DNA from: Iodidimonas nitroreducens
GTDB taxonomy: Bacteria > Pseudomonadota > Alphaproteobacteria > Sphingomonadales > Rhodothalassiaceae
Strand: one strand, 5' to 3'
NCBI RefSeq assembly: GCF_008579165.1
Contig: NZ_BKCN01000013.1
DNA: 64,000 nucleotides
Shown: positions 29,173-38,497 of the stretch, in pieces
Layout of the letters: every line of letters begins with the position of its first letter
Numbering within the stretch: the first letter of the stretch is position 1
The notes under the pieces: generated by a model
Told to the model about the DNA's origin: nothing
Databases searched by the model: none
The model's input: only the letters and a program-made list of their open reading frames with translations
Translations under genes and position numbers: made by a program

Positions 29173-30143
29173 GGCTTGGCCACCGGGATCATTTGATCGG
29201 CCTGATCGCTTTCATCCGATAAGCCCACCAGCGCGCGGGCAAAGCTATCGGCATCAAAGGGGCGCAGATCATCAACCGCTTCACCCACGCCCACAGCATG
29301 AATGGGCAGGCCAAAGCGTTCGGCCACAGCCACCAGAACCCCGCCCTTGGCCGAGCCATCGAGCTTGGTCATGATCATGCCGCTGATATCGGCGACTTCG
29401 CTGAAAACCTGCACCTGATTGAGGGCATTCTGCCCGGTGCTGGCATCAAGCACGATCAGCGTATCATGGGGTGCGCTGGCATCTTTTTTTCGGATCACCC
29501 GCACGATTTTTGCCAGTTCATCCATCAGTTCCGTGCGATTTTGCAGCCGCCCTGCGGTATCGATAAGCAGAATATCCGCGCCTTCGGCTTCGGCCCGGCT
29601 CATCGCTTCAAAAGCCAGGCCCGCAGGATCGCCCCCCAGTTTGGTGGTCACCACCGGGCAGCCGGTGCGCTCCCCCCAGATCTGCAATTGTTCGATCGCC
29701 GCCGCGCGAAAGGTATCGCCCGCCGCCAGCATCACCGATTGGCCATTGTCGCGAAATTGCCGGGCCAGCTTGCCGATGGTGGTGGTTTTCCCCGCGCCAT
29801 TCACCCCCACCATCAAAATCACATGGGGCTTGTGCCCGCCTTCAAGGGATAAGGGCCTGGCCACGGGCTGCAAAATCTGCCTGATCCGCGCGGCCAGCGC
29901 TGCGCGCACCTCGGCGGCGGAGATATCCTTGCCAAAACGATCGCGGCGCAGATCATCCGCCACTTTCGCGGCCACGGAAACCCCCAGATCGGCGGTGATC
30001 AGCAGATCTTCCAATTCCTCAAGGGCGGCATCATCCAGCCGCCTTTTGGTGAAAATATCCCCGATACCGCTGGAAATCGCCCCCGTAGAGCGCTTCAAGC
30101 CTGCGGTCAGCCTTTTGAGCCAGGATGTTTTGGCCTCGGTCAT
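29169..30143 (-). CDS. ftsY: Signal recognition particle receptor FtsY
   Basis: A 324-residue SRP GTPase with a short N-terminal region and the NG domain: GVNGAGKTTTIGKLA (G1), DTFRAAAIEQL, LIDTAGRLQN (G3), LDASTGQNAL and MTKLDGSAKGG (G4), ending with VGVGEAVDDLRPFD. It lacks the long acidic A domain of E. coli, as in other alphaproteobacteria. It docks ribosome-SRP complexes at the membrane, paired with Ffh encoded at 35152. Start and stop both overlap neighbouring genes by four bases. Confidence 0.97.
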   Translation of the reverse strand: MTEAKTSWLKRLTAGLKRSTGAISSGIGDIFTKRRLDDAALEELEDLLITADLGVSVAAKVADDLRRDRFGKDISAAEVRAALAARIRQILQPVARPLSLEGGHKPHVILMVGVNGAGKTTTIGKLARQFRDNGQSVMLAAGDTFRAAAIEQLQIWGERTGCPVVTTKLGGDPAGLAFEAMSRAEAEGADILLIDTAGRLQNRTELMDELAKIVRVIRKKDASAPHDTLIVLDASTGQNALNQVQVFSEVADISGMIMTKLDGSAKGGVLVAVAERFGLPIHAVGVGEAVDDLRPFDADSFARALVGLSDESDQADQMIPVAKP

Positions 30144-31465
30144 TTAACCCCCATCATCTGTTGAGCCGCCCCTATGCTCTGTTGGGCGCGGCCCTGAAGA
30201 ACGCCATCCTCTTGTCCATCAATCACCACAGCCATGATCGCGCCCGCCGCATAATCCCCCTGCATCCGCACCGGGGCAAAGCCTTCGGAATGGCCCATGG
30301 CCCATGGCCCATCCGGGCCGGAGCCGGTTTTTTCCACCAGCACCATGTGGGTTTTCCCCACGCAATCAGCATAATAGCGATCAACCTGCGCTTCCCCCAG
30401 CGCCCGCAGGCGGGCCGCCCGTTCCTTCCGCACCGGCACATCCACCTGCGGCATCCGCGCCGCCGGGGTGCCAACCCGTTCGGAATAGGGAAACACATGC
30501 AGCCATGTGAGATCGCACGCTTCCACCAGCTTCAGGCTATTTTGGAACATCGCTTCGCTTTCGGTAGGAAAGCCGGTGATGATATCGGCCCCGAAAACAA
30601 TCTCGGGCCGGTGGGCGCGCACGGATTGGCAAAAGGCGATGGCATCTTCCCGGCTATGGCGGCGCTTCATCCGCTTTAAGATCATATTATCACCCGCCTG
30701 CAGGCTGAGATGCAGATGCGGCATCAAGCGGGGTTCCGAGATCATTGCCTCGAACAGGGGGGCATCCACCTCGATGGAATCGATGGATGAAATGCGCAAA
30801 CGCGGCAGATCGGGCACATGCTTTAAAATCTGCTGCACCAGCCGCCCCAATGGGGGGGTGCCGGGCAGATCGCCGCCCCAGCTTGTGATATCCACACCCG
30901 ATAAAACCACTTCGCCATAGCCATGATCCACCAGCCGCTTGATCTGTTCAACCACCTCACCGGCGGGAACCGAGCGGGAATTGCCCCGGCCATAGGGGAT
31001 GATGCAAAAGGTGCAGCGATGATTGCAGCCATTCTGGATCTGCACGAAGGCCCGCGCCTTTTCACGGAAGCCATCAATCAGATGCCCCGCTGTTTCCCCG
31101 ACCGAGAAAATATCATTGACCAAAAGCCGTTCCGCCGTGCCCATCGCCAGATCGACAAAGCTTCTAGGCCGCATTTTTTCGGCATTGCCCAGCACATGAT
31201 CCACATCGGGCATATCGAGAAACATTTTTGGATCGATCTGCGCCCCGCAGCCGGTAACGATCAAGCGGGCATCAGGCCGCGCCCTTTTGGCCCGGCGGAT
31301 CGCCTGCCGCGCCTGCCGCATCGCCTCGGCGGTGACAGCGCAGCTATTGACAATCACCACATCCTCAAGCCCGGCGGCGATGGCATTATCGCGCATAACT
31401 TCGGATTCATAGGCATTGAGCCGACAGCCAAAGGTGATGATTTCGGGTCCGGAATGATCAGTCAT
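30140..31465 (-). CDS. mtaB: tRNA t6A37 methylthiotransferase MtaB
   Basis: A radical SAM methylthiotransferase that turns t6A37 into ms2t6A37 in tRNAs reading ANN codons. The N-terminal MTTase domain has Cys in FGCRLNAYE, NSCAVT and TGCGAQ; the radical SAM triad is CNHRCTFC; SLQAGDNMILKRMKRRH and the C-terminal TRAM domain follow. It starts at the ATG at 31465, inside the end of dapF (ATGACTGA). A start 15 bases earlier is possible. Confidence 0.95.
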   Translation of the reverse strand: MTDHSGPEIITFGCRLNAYESEVMRDNAIAAGLEDVVIVNSCAVTAEAMRQARQAIRRAKRARPDARLIVTGCGAQIDPKMFLDMPDVDHVLGNAEKMRPRSFVDLAMGTAERLLVNDIFSVGETAGHLIDGFREKARAFVQIQNGCNHRCTFCIIPYGRGNSRSVPAGEVVEQIKRLVDHGYGEVVLSGVDITSWGGDLPGTPPLGRLVQQILKHVPDLPRLRISSIDSIEVDAPLFEAMISEPRLMPHLHLSLQAGDNMILKRMKRRHSREDAIAFCQSVRAHRPEIVFGADIITGFPTESEAMFQNSLKLVEACDLTWLHVFPYSERVGTPAARMPQVDVPVRKERAARLRALGEAQVDRYYADCVGKTHMVLVEKTGSGPDGPWAMGHSEGFAPVRMQGDYAAGAIMAVVIDGQEDGVLQGRAQQSIGAAQQMMGVK

Positions 31466-32320
31466 GGGCCATATCCGCAAGATTGACAGTGCCCCGAAAG
31501 GCCGTGCGCACCGCCCCGGTCATCAGCACATGATCATCATCGGCCCAATGGATCTGCAAAGGCCCGCCGGGCATCTCCACCCGGGCCGCCCGGGCCGCAA
31601 AGCCCCGGCGATGCGCCCCCACAAGGCTGGCACAGGCCGCCGTGCCACAGGCCCGGGTGAGGCCCGCGCCCCGTTCCCATGTTCTGACCTTTAAATGATC
31701 AGGCGCGATGATGGTGACAAACGAGACATTGGTGCCTTCGGGAAAATCGGGGTGATGCTCGAGCCGGGCGCGATCTCCGCCACATCCGGGGTGTTTTCAT
31801 CCCATTTTTCAGGAGCCGGATTGAAAAACAGAAGATGCGGATTGCCCATGGAAAGGGCTGAAGGCGGCAACAGATCGCCTTCAATGATCGGCAAAGCATC
31901 AAGATCAAGATCGCGGGCAAGGGGAATAGCGCGCCATGAAAGACCGGGCTGCCCCATATCAACGGTCACCGCATCCCCCGCCCGGCGGGCCAGCAGAAGA
32001 CCGGCACGGGTTTCGATCATCGCCTCATCCCGCCCCAGTTCATCCATCAAAACCTGCCCCACACAGCGGGTGGCATTACCGCAGGCGGCCACATCCGAGC
32101 CATCGGCATTGCGGATTTCCATGAACAGATCGGCCTTATCCGATGGCCTTAATATGATCAGTTGATCGCAGCCAATGCCCTGATGGCGATCCGATAAAGC
32201 GCGCACGGTGGCGGGATCGAGCACCAGCGGGCTGTGCCGGGCATCGAACAGAATAAAATCATTGCCCAATCCGTGCATTTTCAGGAAAGGGCGATCATCG
32301 GGCTTTTGCTGGCTCATCAT
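31458..32320 (-). pseudogene. dapF: Diaminopimelate epimerase, frame broken
   Basis: Epimerises LL- to meso-diaminopimelate for lysine and peptidoglycan. The N-terminal half is intact (KMHGLGNDFILFD, catalytic Cys80 in ACGNATRC). The second catalytic cysteine is found only in another frame, as GLTRACGTAACA. The break is near 31765: GCGCCCGGCTCGAG lacks one C of CCCC, and with it the protein reads APRLEHHPDFPEGTNVSFV. Corrected length is 287 residues, normal. Essential gene with two intact halves, so probably an error. It overlaps mtaB by eight bases. Confidence 0.93.
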
Positions 32321-32396
32321 GCCGCCTTATATGGCCGCGATGGGGCATGAGTCCAGCATCCAAAAGGCCATGGCCAAAGCAGGATCATAAAGCCGC

Positions 32397-33884
32397 TCAG
32401 CCAAAGAGGCGCGGCACGATCAGCCAGCAAATCCCCGTGATGATCACTGTGCCCAGAAGATTGAGCCGGAACCCGGCCCGCACCATATCCGGGATTTTGA
32501 TCTGGCCGCTGGCATAAACAATGGCATTGGGGGCGGTGGCCACCGGCAGCATGAAAGCGCTGGACCCGGCGAGGGCTGCGGGTGCGGCAAGCAGGATGGG
32601 GGCTAGCCCGCTGATATCGGCGATGGAGGCCAGCACCGGCACCAAAGCCGCCACCACCGCCGTGTTGCTGGTGAGTTCGGTCAGGAAAATGATCAGCAGC
32701 ACCACCGCGAAGATCAAAAACAGCACCGGATAAGATGCCAGAACCGAAAGCTGGCTCCCCAGATATTCCGCCAGCCCGGTCGAGCGGATGGCCGCCGCCA
32801 GGCTCAAGCCCCCGCCAAAGAGCAGGATCACCCCCCAGGGCAGGCGGTTGGCGCTGGGCCAATCCAGCAGGGCGGTGCCCCGCGCCGTCTTACCCCCGGC
32901 GGGGACGAGAAACATCGCCAAAGCCCCGATGATGGCAATCCCCATATCCGATAGATAATGAAACCCCGGCAGTTCATTGAGCAACAACCGCAGGGCCCAG
33001 GCCAAACCCACCAGCAGGAAAACCGCCGCTGTGCGCTTTTCCGCTTTGGTCATCGCCCCCAAGGCGGCCAATTGGTTTTCGACCACCGCCCGTCCGCCCC
33101 GCACATCTGCGGCATCAAAGCGAAAGCACAGCCGGGTCAAAACGAACCATGCACAAGGCAGCATCAAGGCCACCACCGGCAGCCCAAAGGCCATCCATGC
33201 GATGAAGGAAATCTCAAGCCCCTGTGCCTCGCGCACGAAACCCACCACAAAAGCATTGGCCGGAGTGCCGATGATCGTGCCCAAACCGCCGATGGTCGCC
33301 CCCCAGGCAATGCCCAGCGCCAGCGCAATCGCAAAAGGATGGTCGCCCGCGCGCGGCCCCAGAACGGTGCTGGCCACCATCAGCCCGATCGGCAGCATCA
33401 TCAGGGTGGTGGCGGTATTGGATACCCACATCGACAACACCGCCGCCGCCAGCATAAAGCCAAAAATAAGGGAGGCCGGATGCGAACCTGATCGCGCGAC
33501 GATGCTGAGCGCGATGCGTTGATGCAGCCCCCAGCGCTGCATCGCCATGGCCATGATGAAGCCGCCCAAAAGCAGATAGATCACTGGCTCGGAAAAAGGA
33601 CGCGAGGCTTCGGCCAGCGTGGTGACCCCGAACAGCGGCAGAACCACCAGTGGCAAAAGCGATGTAGCGGGCACGGGGATGGCTTCGGTCGCCCACCATG
33701 AAGCCATCCACACCAGCAAAGCCACCACCACCCAGCCATCCGCCGAAAGGCCGGCGGGCGCGGGCAGCAGCAAAAGCAAAGCCGCCAGAAGGGGCCCCAA
33801 AACAAGCCCGATGCTTTGATAAAGGCGCCGCCCTCCGCTATTTCCTGTATTTTCCGCCTCGTCTGCCTGTGGATTTTCGCTCAC
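32397..33884 (-). CDS. DASS/SLC13 family anion permease
   Basis: A ~495-residue inner-membrane transporter with about twelve hydrophobic segments. The two substrate/sodium motifs are visible as SMWVSNTATTLMMLPIGL (SNT) and ELTSNTAVVAAL, and the family signature appears as SSAFMLPVATAPNAIVYASG near the C-terminus. Members carry dicarboxylates, citrate or sulfate with sodium. I prefer the GTG at 33884; the frame is open to a TTG at 33935. It is divergent from the thioesterase gene and ends ~75 bases before the dapF start. Confidence 0.88.
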   Translation of the reverse strand: MSENPQADEAENTGNSGGRRLYQSIGLVLGPLLAALLLLLPAPAGLSADGWVVVALLVWMASWWATEAIPVPATSLLPLVVLPLFGVTTLAEASRPFSEPVIYLLLGGFIMAMAMQRWGLHQRIALSIVARSGSHPASLIFGFMLAAAVLSMWVSNTATTLMMLPIGLMVASTVLGPRAGDHPFAIALALGIAWGATIGGLGTIIGTPANAFVVGFVREAQGLEISFIAWMAFGLPVVALMLPCAWFVLTRLCFRFDAADVRGGRAVVENQLAALGAMTKAEKRTAAVFLLVGLAWALRLLLNELPGFHYLSDMGIAIIGALAMFLVPAGGKTARGTALLDWPSANRLPWGVILLFGGGLSLAAAIRSTGLAEYLGSQLSVLASYPVLFLIFAVVLLIIFLTELTSNTAVVAALVPVLASIADISGLAPILLAAPAALAGSSAFMLPVATAPNAIVYASGQIKIPDMVRAGFRLNLLGTVIITGICWLIVPRLFG

Positions 33885-34065
33885 GACACCCCCAAAGATG
33901 TTCAGATATTTCAAAAACCTAACAGACCGGGCCAAAGGTGCAAGCCTGTGTCATCGGGCATTCATGAGGGCGCTTTGCAAAAACCCGCCAGATGCTGAGG
34001 ATTGCGACCCTCACTTTTGGTGCGCCATAATGAGTCACCGCAAAAAAACGAAAAGGCTTCATCTT

Positions 34066-34869
34066 ATGATCGCACTATCCGCCCTTCTCGCCACAGCCAC
34101 GGGGGCGATCTGCCCGGATGGGGTGATGCATCTGGATGCCCCGGATGATTGGCTGCAGGGCCGCACCCTTTATGGCGGGCTTTCCGCAGCGCTGAGCTAT
34201 GCCACCGCGCGGCACAAGCTGGGGGATGATCTTCCTTTGCGTTCGGCACAGGTGGCGTTCATCGGCCCAGCGCAGGGGGCTCTCAGCCTCCGCCCACAAA
34301 TCCTGCGGCGGGGGCGTTCGGTGAGCTTTTTATCCGTCGATCTTTTGGGGGATCAGGGCTTGGCCACCCGCACCGCCTTTTGCTTTGGGGCCGCCCGCCC
34401 ATCGGCCAAAGCGGTGGCCCTGCCGCCGATGCCCGATGTGCCCGCCCCCGAAAGCCTCGCCGCCGTGCCGCTGATCGAGGGGGCCCCCGCCTTCATCCGG
34501 CATTTTGATCTGCGCATGGCCAGGGGAAGCTTTGACAATCAGGCCGACATGCTGATCTGGTTGCGCCACAAGGATGAACGCCTGTGGGGCGATGATAGCG
34601 GGGTGGACCCGATCTTTTCCCTGCTCGCTTTGGCCGATGCCCTGCCCCCCGCGATCATCATGGGCAAGGGGCCGATGATCCCGGTCAGTTCCATGACATG
34701 GCAGATCAACCCATTGACGCCCGCACCCATCACCCGCGATGGCTGGTTTTTGATGCGCTCATGGGCTGAAAATGCCGCCGATGGCTATTCCAGCCAGGGG
34801 ATGATGACCTGGTCGCGCGATGGGGATGCTGTCCTTTCAGCCCAACAGAGCATTGCCATTTTCGGCTGA
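34066..34869 (+). CDS. Acyl-CoA thioesterase-like protein (TesB type)
   Basis: A 267-residue double hot-dog protein. The start MIALSALLATA and DWLQGRTLYGGLSAALSY are typical of the TesB-like group, and the C-terminal half repeats the fold around SSMTWQINP and SSQGMMTWSRDG. It probably hydrolyses an acyl-CoA; the chain is unknown. I start at ATG 34066, with AAAAGG nine bases upstream; the open frame continues 56 codons before it without family similarity. A divergent anion permease lies upstream. Confidence 0.82.
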   Translation: MIALSALLATATGAICPDGVMHLDAPDDWLQGRTLYGGLSAALSYATARHKLGDDLPLRSAQVAFIGPAQGALSLRPQILRRGRSVSFLSVDLLGDQGLATRTAFCFGAARPSAKAVALPPMPDVPAPESLAAVPLIEGAPAFIRHFDLRMARGSFDNQADMLIWLRHKDERLWGDDSGVDPIFSLLALADALPPAIIMGKGPMIPVSSMTWQINPLTPAPITRDGWFLMRSWAENAADGYSSQGMMTWSRDGDAVLSAQQSIAIFG

Positions 34870-35151
34870 AGCCCGCCCCATTACACATTGACTTCTCTGG
34901 GACTTTACTGGGACTTTACTGGGGCACATTGACTTTGCAGGCGAAAGGGGCTAGTGACCTCCCTGTTCGGCTCTTTTTTCACTGTGCTTCATGGTGGCGG
35001 CGGCGAACACACAGCTTTAAAACCCGGCTTAAACGCTGGGCCCTTTGGATGATTTATCCGGGGTCTCCACCAGTCAGCGAGGATTCGCCCACTGGTGTCG
35101 TCTCCTTTTGTGGATAAGCTCTGATGGGATGCAGGATGGATATGTGGCACG
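34870..35151. other. Intergenic region upstream of ffh with short direct repeats
   Basis: No gene supported. It contains an 11-base tandem repeat (TGGGACTTTAC, 34898-34908 and 34909-34919), flanked by two copies of CACATTGACTT (34884-34894 and 34925-34935). The rest has no clear palindrome. The core of the bacterial SRP RNA was looked for here and not found. The ffh promoter should lie here. Confidence 0.45.
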
Positions 35152-36651
35152 ATGTTTGAGTCTTTAAGCGATCGCCTCTCCGGCGTTTTTGACAAGCTCA
35201 AAAAACGCGGCGCCCTGTCGGAGGCAGATATCTCGGCAGCGATGCGCGAAGTGCGCGTGGCGCTTTTGGAAGCCGATGTCGCCCTGCCGGTGGTCAAGGA
35301 TTTCATTGCCAAGGTCAGCGAAAAATCCATCGGTCACGCCATTCTGAAATCGGTTACGCCGGGCCAGCAGGTCATCAAAATCGTTCATGATGAATTGATC
35401 GCCATGCTCGGCAGTGGCGAGGATGAGGCCGATAGCCCCGGCGGCTTTGGCGGCCAGACCCTGCCGCTTTTGGGCGTGCCGCCGGTGCCGGTTCTGATGG
35501 TGGGGCTGCAAGGCTCGGGGAAAACCACGAGCACCGCCAAAATCGCCAAAAGGCTGAGCGAAAAAGATCATAAGCGCGTTCTGATGGCGTCTCTCGATAC
35601 CCGCCGTCCGGCGGCGCAGGAACAATTACGAGTGCTGGGCGAACAGATCGGCATCAAAACCCTGCCCGTGATCGAAGGCCAGATGGCCGTTGATATCGCC
35701 CGCCGCGCCATGGAAGCGGCACGCCTTCAGGGCTTTGACGTGGTGATGCTCGATACCGCCGGGCGGATGCATGTGGATGATGATCTCATGCGCGAGGTGA
35801 TCGCCGTGCGCGATCAGGTGAAGCCGGTGGAAACCCTGCTGGTCGCCGATGCCCTTACCGGTCAGGATGCCGTTTCGGTGGCCCGATCCTTTGATGAACG
35901 GCTGGGGATCACCGGCGTTGTGCTGTCGCGCATGGATGGCGATGGGCGCGGCGGGGCGGCGCTGTCGATGCGGGCGATCACCGGCAAGCCGATCCGCCTG
36001 ATCGGCACCGGCGAAAAGCCCGATGCCCTTGAAGCCTTTCACCCCTCCCGCATTGCCGGCCGGATTCTGGGCATGGGCGATGTGGTGTCATTGGTGGAAC
36101 GGGCAGCGGAAACCATCGAAGCCGATGATGCCGAACGCATGGCCGCCAAAATGCGCAAGGGCCAGTTCGATCTGGATGATCTGCGCAGCCAATTACGCCA
36201 GATGAAAAAAATGGGCGGCATGAAGGGTTTGATGTCGATGCTGCCGGGCATGGGCAAATTGACCAAAGGCGCGCCCAAGCTGGATGACAAGGTTCTGGGT
36301 CGGCAGGAAGCCATCATCTGCGCCATGACCCCAAAAGAACGCCGCGATACGCGGGTGCTCAATGCCTCCAGGAAACGGCGGATCGCCGCCGGTGCCGGGG
36401 TGAGCGTTCAGGATGTCAACAAGCTGCTGAAAATGCATCAGCAGATGTCTGGCATGATGAAAAAAATGTCGAAAATGGGAAAAAAAGGCGGTCTGCCATC
36501 GCTCCCCGGAATGGGGAATGCCATGGGGGGTATGGGCAGCATGGGCGGTGGTGCCCAAGGCCTTCCGCCCGGATTTTCCGATGCCCTGTCGGGTGGCAAG
36601 AGCGGCGGCTTACCGCCCGAGCTTGCGGCCCTTTTGAACAAGAAAAAATGA
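35152..36651 (+). CDS. ffh: Signal recognition particle protein Ffh
   Basis: A 499-residue SRP54 homologue. N domain, then the GTPase with GLQGSGKTTSTAKIA, DTRRPAAQEQLRVL, LDTAGRMHVDD and GTGEKPDALEAFHP, then the methionine-rich M domain (GGMKGLMSMLPGMGK and LKMHQQMSGMMKKM), which binds 4.5S RNA and signal peptides. The C-terminal tail is Gly/Met-rich. First gene of ffh-rpsP-rimM-trmD-rplS. Confidence 0.98.
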   Translation: MFESLSDRLSGVFDKLKKRGALSEADISAAMREVRVALLEADVALPVVKDFIAKVSEKSIGHAILKSVTPGQQVIKIVHDELIAMLGSGEDEADSPGGFGGQTLPLLGVPPVPVLMVGLQGSGKTTSTAKIAKRLSEKDHKRVLMASLDTRRPAAQEQLRVLGEQIGIKTLPVIEGQMAVDIARRAMEAARLQGFDVVMLDTAGRMHVDDDLMREVIAVRDQVKPVETLLVADALTGQDAVSVARSFDERLGITGVVLSRMDGDGRGGAALSMRAITGKPIRLIGTGEKPDALEAFHPSRIAGRILGMGDVVSLVERAAETIEADDAERMAAKMRKGQFDLDDLRSQLRQMKKMGGMKGLMSMLPGMGKLTKGAPKLDDKVLGRQEAIICAMTPKERRDTRVLNASRKRRIAAGAGVSVQDVNKLLKMHQQMSGMMKKMSKMGKKGGLPSLPGMGNAMGGMGSMGGGAQGLPPGFSDALSGGKSGGLPPELAALLNKKK

Positions 36652-36678
36652 TTATCATCTCAAGAAAGGACTGATCTT

Positions 36679-37107
36679 ATGTCACTTGCTATTCGTCTTG
36701 CCCGCAGCGGCGCCAAAAAACGGCCCTATTACCGTATCGTGATTGCCGATAGCCGCAGCCCCCGCGATGGCCGCTTCATCGAAAAGGTGGGCACCTACAA
36801 TCCCCTGCTGCCCAAAGACGATAACAACCGCATCATCTTACTTGAAGAACGCATCAAGCATTGGATCGGCGAAGGCGCGAAGCCAACCGATCGTGTGAGC
36901 CGTTTTCTGGAACAGGCGGGCATCACCGAGAAAAAAGGTGATCGCAAGAACCTGAAAAAAGGCGCACCGGGCAAGAAAGCGGTGGAGCGGGTTGAAGAAC
37001 GCAACAAGCGCGCCGCGGAAGCCGCTGCTGCTGCCACTGCCGCGTCTGAAGCTGCCGCCGCCCCAGTCCCTGCCGAAGACAGCGCAGCCGATACGGCTGA
37101 AGCCTGA
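36679..37107 (+). CDS. rpsP: Ribosomal protein bS16 with long C-terminal tail
   Basis: The first ~85 residues are canonical bS16 (IRLARSGAKKRPYYRIVIAD, RFIEKVGTYNP, WIGEGAKPTDRVSRFL). A lysine-rich then alanine-rich tail follows to residue 142, ending AAAPVPAEDSAADTAEA. Such tails occur in alphaproteobacterial S16 and are probably disordered. AAAGGA lies eight bases before the ATG. Spacing to ffh is 27 bases. Confidence 0.97.
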   Translation: MSLAIRLARSGAKKRPYYRIVIADSRSPRDGRFIEKVGTYNPLLPKDDNNRIILLEERIKHWIGEGAKPTDRVSRFLEQAGITEKKGDRKNLKKGAPGKKAVERVEERNKRAAEAAAAATAASEAAAAPVPAEDSAADTAEA

Positions 37108-37130
37108 GGCTTGAGAAAAGGCGATGGCGC

Positions 37131-37766
37131 ATGGCGACCCCGGATCATCCCCCATCACAGCGTATCTGCCTTGCCGCCCTTGCGGGCGCGCATGGCGTGC
37201 GCGGTGCGGTGCGGCTGAAATCCTTCACCGATGATCCGGCGGCGATCACGCGCTATGGCCCCCTTTATTTGGGGGATAGTGATCGCCAGATCGAATTGCG
37301 CCTGCTGTCTCCGGTGAAAGGGGGATGGACGGCCGCGATCACGGGCATCCATGATCGCGATGCGGCTCAGGCTTTATCGGGTACCCGGCTTTATATTGAT
37401 CGGGCGCTTTTAGATGCCGCAGCGGATGAACCCGACTCCTCAGCCGATACCAACGAATCGAGTGATGGCGAATCGAGTGATAGCGAATCGAGTGACAGCT
37501 ATTTTCTGGTCGATCTGATCGGGCTGAAGGCGCGAGCGCCGGATGGCCGTGATCTGGGGATGGTGCGGGCAGTGCATGATTTTGGTGGCGGCGATCTTCT
37601 GGATATCAGCTTACACGAAGCCGCACCGGGGCTTGGCAAATCCATTTTGATCCCCTTTGATCGCCAGTTCGTGCCGGAGGTTGCTTTAAAAGCGGGCTAT
37701 CTCGTGCTTGATCTGGCGGCATGGCTGGCTTTGCAAAGCGATCATGGCCCGGAAACTGACAGATGA
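37131..37766 (+). CDS. rimM: Ribosome maturation factor RimM
   Basis: A 211-residue 16S maturation factor that acts on the head of the 30S subunit. The N-terminal domain has LAALAGAHGVRGAVRLKSFT and the PRC-barrel domain has YFLVDLIGL through KSILIPFDRQFVPEV. Between them is an extra serine/aspartate-rich insert (about residues 101-122). It contains three in-frame copies of a 15-base repeat (37455-37499) encoding ESSDG/ESSDS. The stop overlaps an out-of-frame ATG; trmD starts 10 bases further on. Confidence 0.95.
   Translation: MATPDHPPSQRICLAALAGAHGVRGAVRLKSFTDDPAAITRYGPLYLGDSDRQIELRLLSPVKGGWTAAITGIHDRDAAQALSGTRLYIDRALLDAAADEPDSSADTNESSDGESSDSESSDSYFLVDLIGLKARAPDGRDLGMVRAVHDFGGGDLLDISLHEAAPGLGKSILIPFDRQFVPEVALKAGYLVLDLAAWLALQSDHGPETDR
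37455..37499 (+). repeat. 15-base tandem repeat inside rimM (three copies)
   Basis: Three consecutive copies of GAATCGAGTGATRGC, with two single-base differences between copies. The unit length is a multiple of three, so copy-number change would keep the frame. It encodes the acidic ESSD(G/S) linker between the two RimM domains. Confidence 0.95.
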
Positions 37767-37776
37767 GTTGGGGCCG

Positions 37777-38484
37777 ATGAGTTGGGTCGCGCAAATTCTG
37801 ACGCTCTATCCGCAGATGTTTCCCGGGCCTTTGGGGCACAGTTTGGCCGGAAAAGCATTAGACGATGGGCTTTGGGCGATAGAAACACTGGACATTCGCG
37901 ATTTTGCGAGTGATAAACACCGCTCTGTAGACGATACGCCCGCGGGCGGTGGTCCTGGAATGGTGCTTCGGCCCGATATTCTGGGGGCTGCCATCGATGC
38001 GGCGCGTTTGCATGCGGAACCGGATTGGCCATTGGTCTTTCTCAGCCCGCGCGGTCGGCCTTTTGATCAGGCCATGGCGCGGGAATGGGCGGGATGCGGT
38101 GGCATAACCATGCTGTGCGGCCGATTCGAAGGGGTTGACCAGCGGGTGATCGATCAACGAAAGCTGACGGAAATCAGCCTTGGCGACTTTATCCTTTCAG
38201 GTGGAGAGCCAGCGGCCATCGCCATGCTGGATGCGGTGGTCAGGTTGTTGCCGGGCGTGATGGGCAAGCACCAAAGCGCCGAAGATGAAAGTTTCGAGCG
38301 GGGACTTTTAGAGTACCCGCACTATACCCGCCCCCAGATATGGGAGGGGCACGAGATACCGGCGGTGCTCAATTCCGGGCATCACGGGAAGATTGCCGAA
38401 TGGCGACTTAAAAAAGCGGAAGACGTGACCCGCTTATGTCGGCCGGATCTCTGGTCGACCTATGAGCGACGTCATAAAACATGA
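37777..38484 (+). CDS. trmD: tRNA (guanine37-N1)-methyltransferase
   Basis: A 235-residue SPOUT enzyme that makes m1G37 and prevents frameshifting. ILTLYPQMFPGPLG at the start, DDTPAGGGPGMVLRPD, LLCGRFEGVDQRV-like MLCGRFEGVDQRV, EISLGDFILSGGEPAA (the trefoil knot) and EYPHYTRPQIWEG are all present. I start at ATG 37777, which gives the usual N-terminus; in-frame starts at 37744 and 37708 lie inside rimM. Confidence 0.97.
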   Translation: MSWVAQILTLYPQMFPGPLGHSLAGKALDDGLWAIETLDIRDFASDKHRSVDDTPAGGGPGMVLRPDILGAAIDAARLHAEPDWPLVFLSPRGRPFDQAMAREWAGCGGITMLCGRFEGVDQRVIDQRKLTEISLGDFILSGGEPAAIAMLDAVVRLLPGVMGKHQSAEDESFERGLLEYPHYTRPQIWEGHEIPAVLNSGHHGKIAEWRLKKAEDVTRLCRPDLWSTYERRHKT

Positions 38485-38497
38485 AAGGTCATGTAGA

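Noticed and set aside
28213..29196. 327-residue plus-strand frame opposite zapE
   Set aside because: Shadow of the zapE coding sequence; no domain and no ribosome site.
34870..35151. Possible 4.5S SRP RNA next to ffh
   Set aside because: The conserved GGAA-type core loop and the surrounding stem could not be found.
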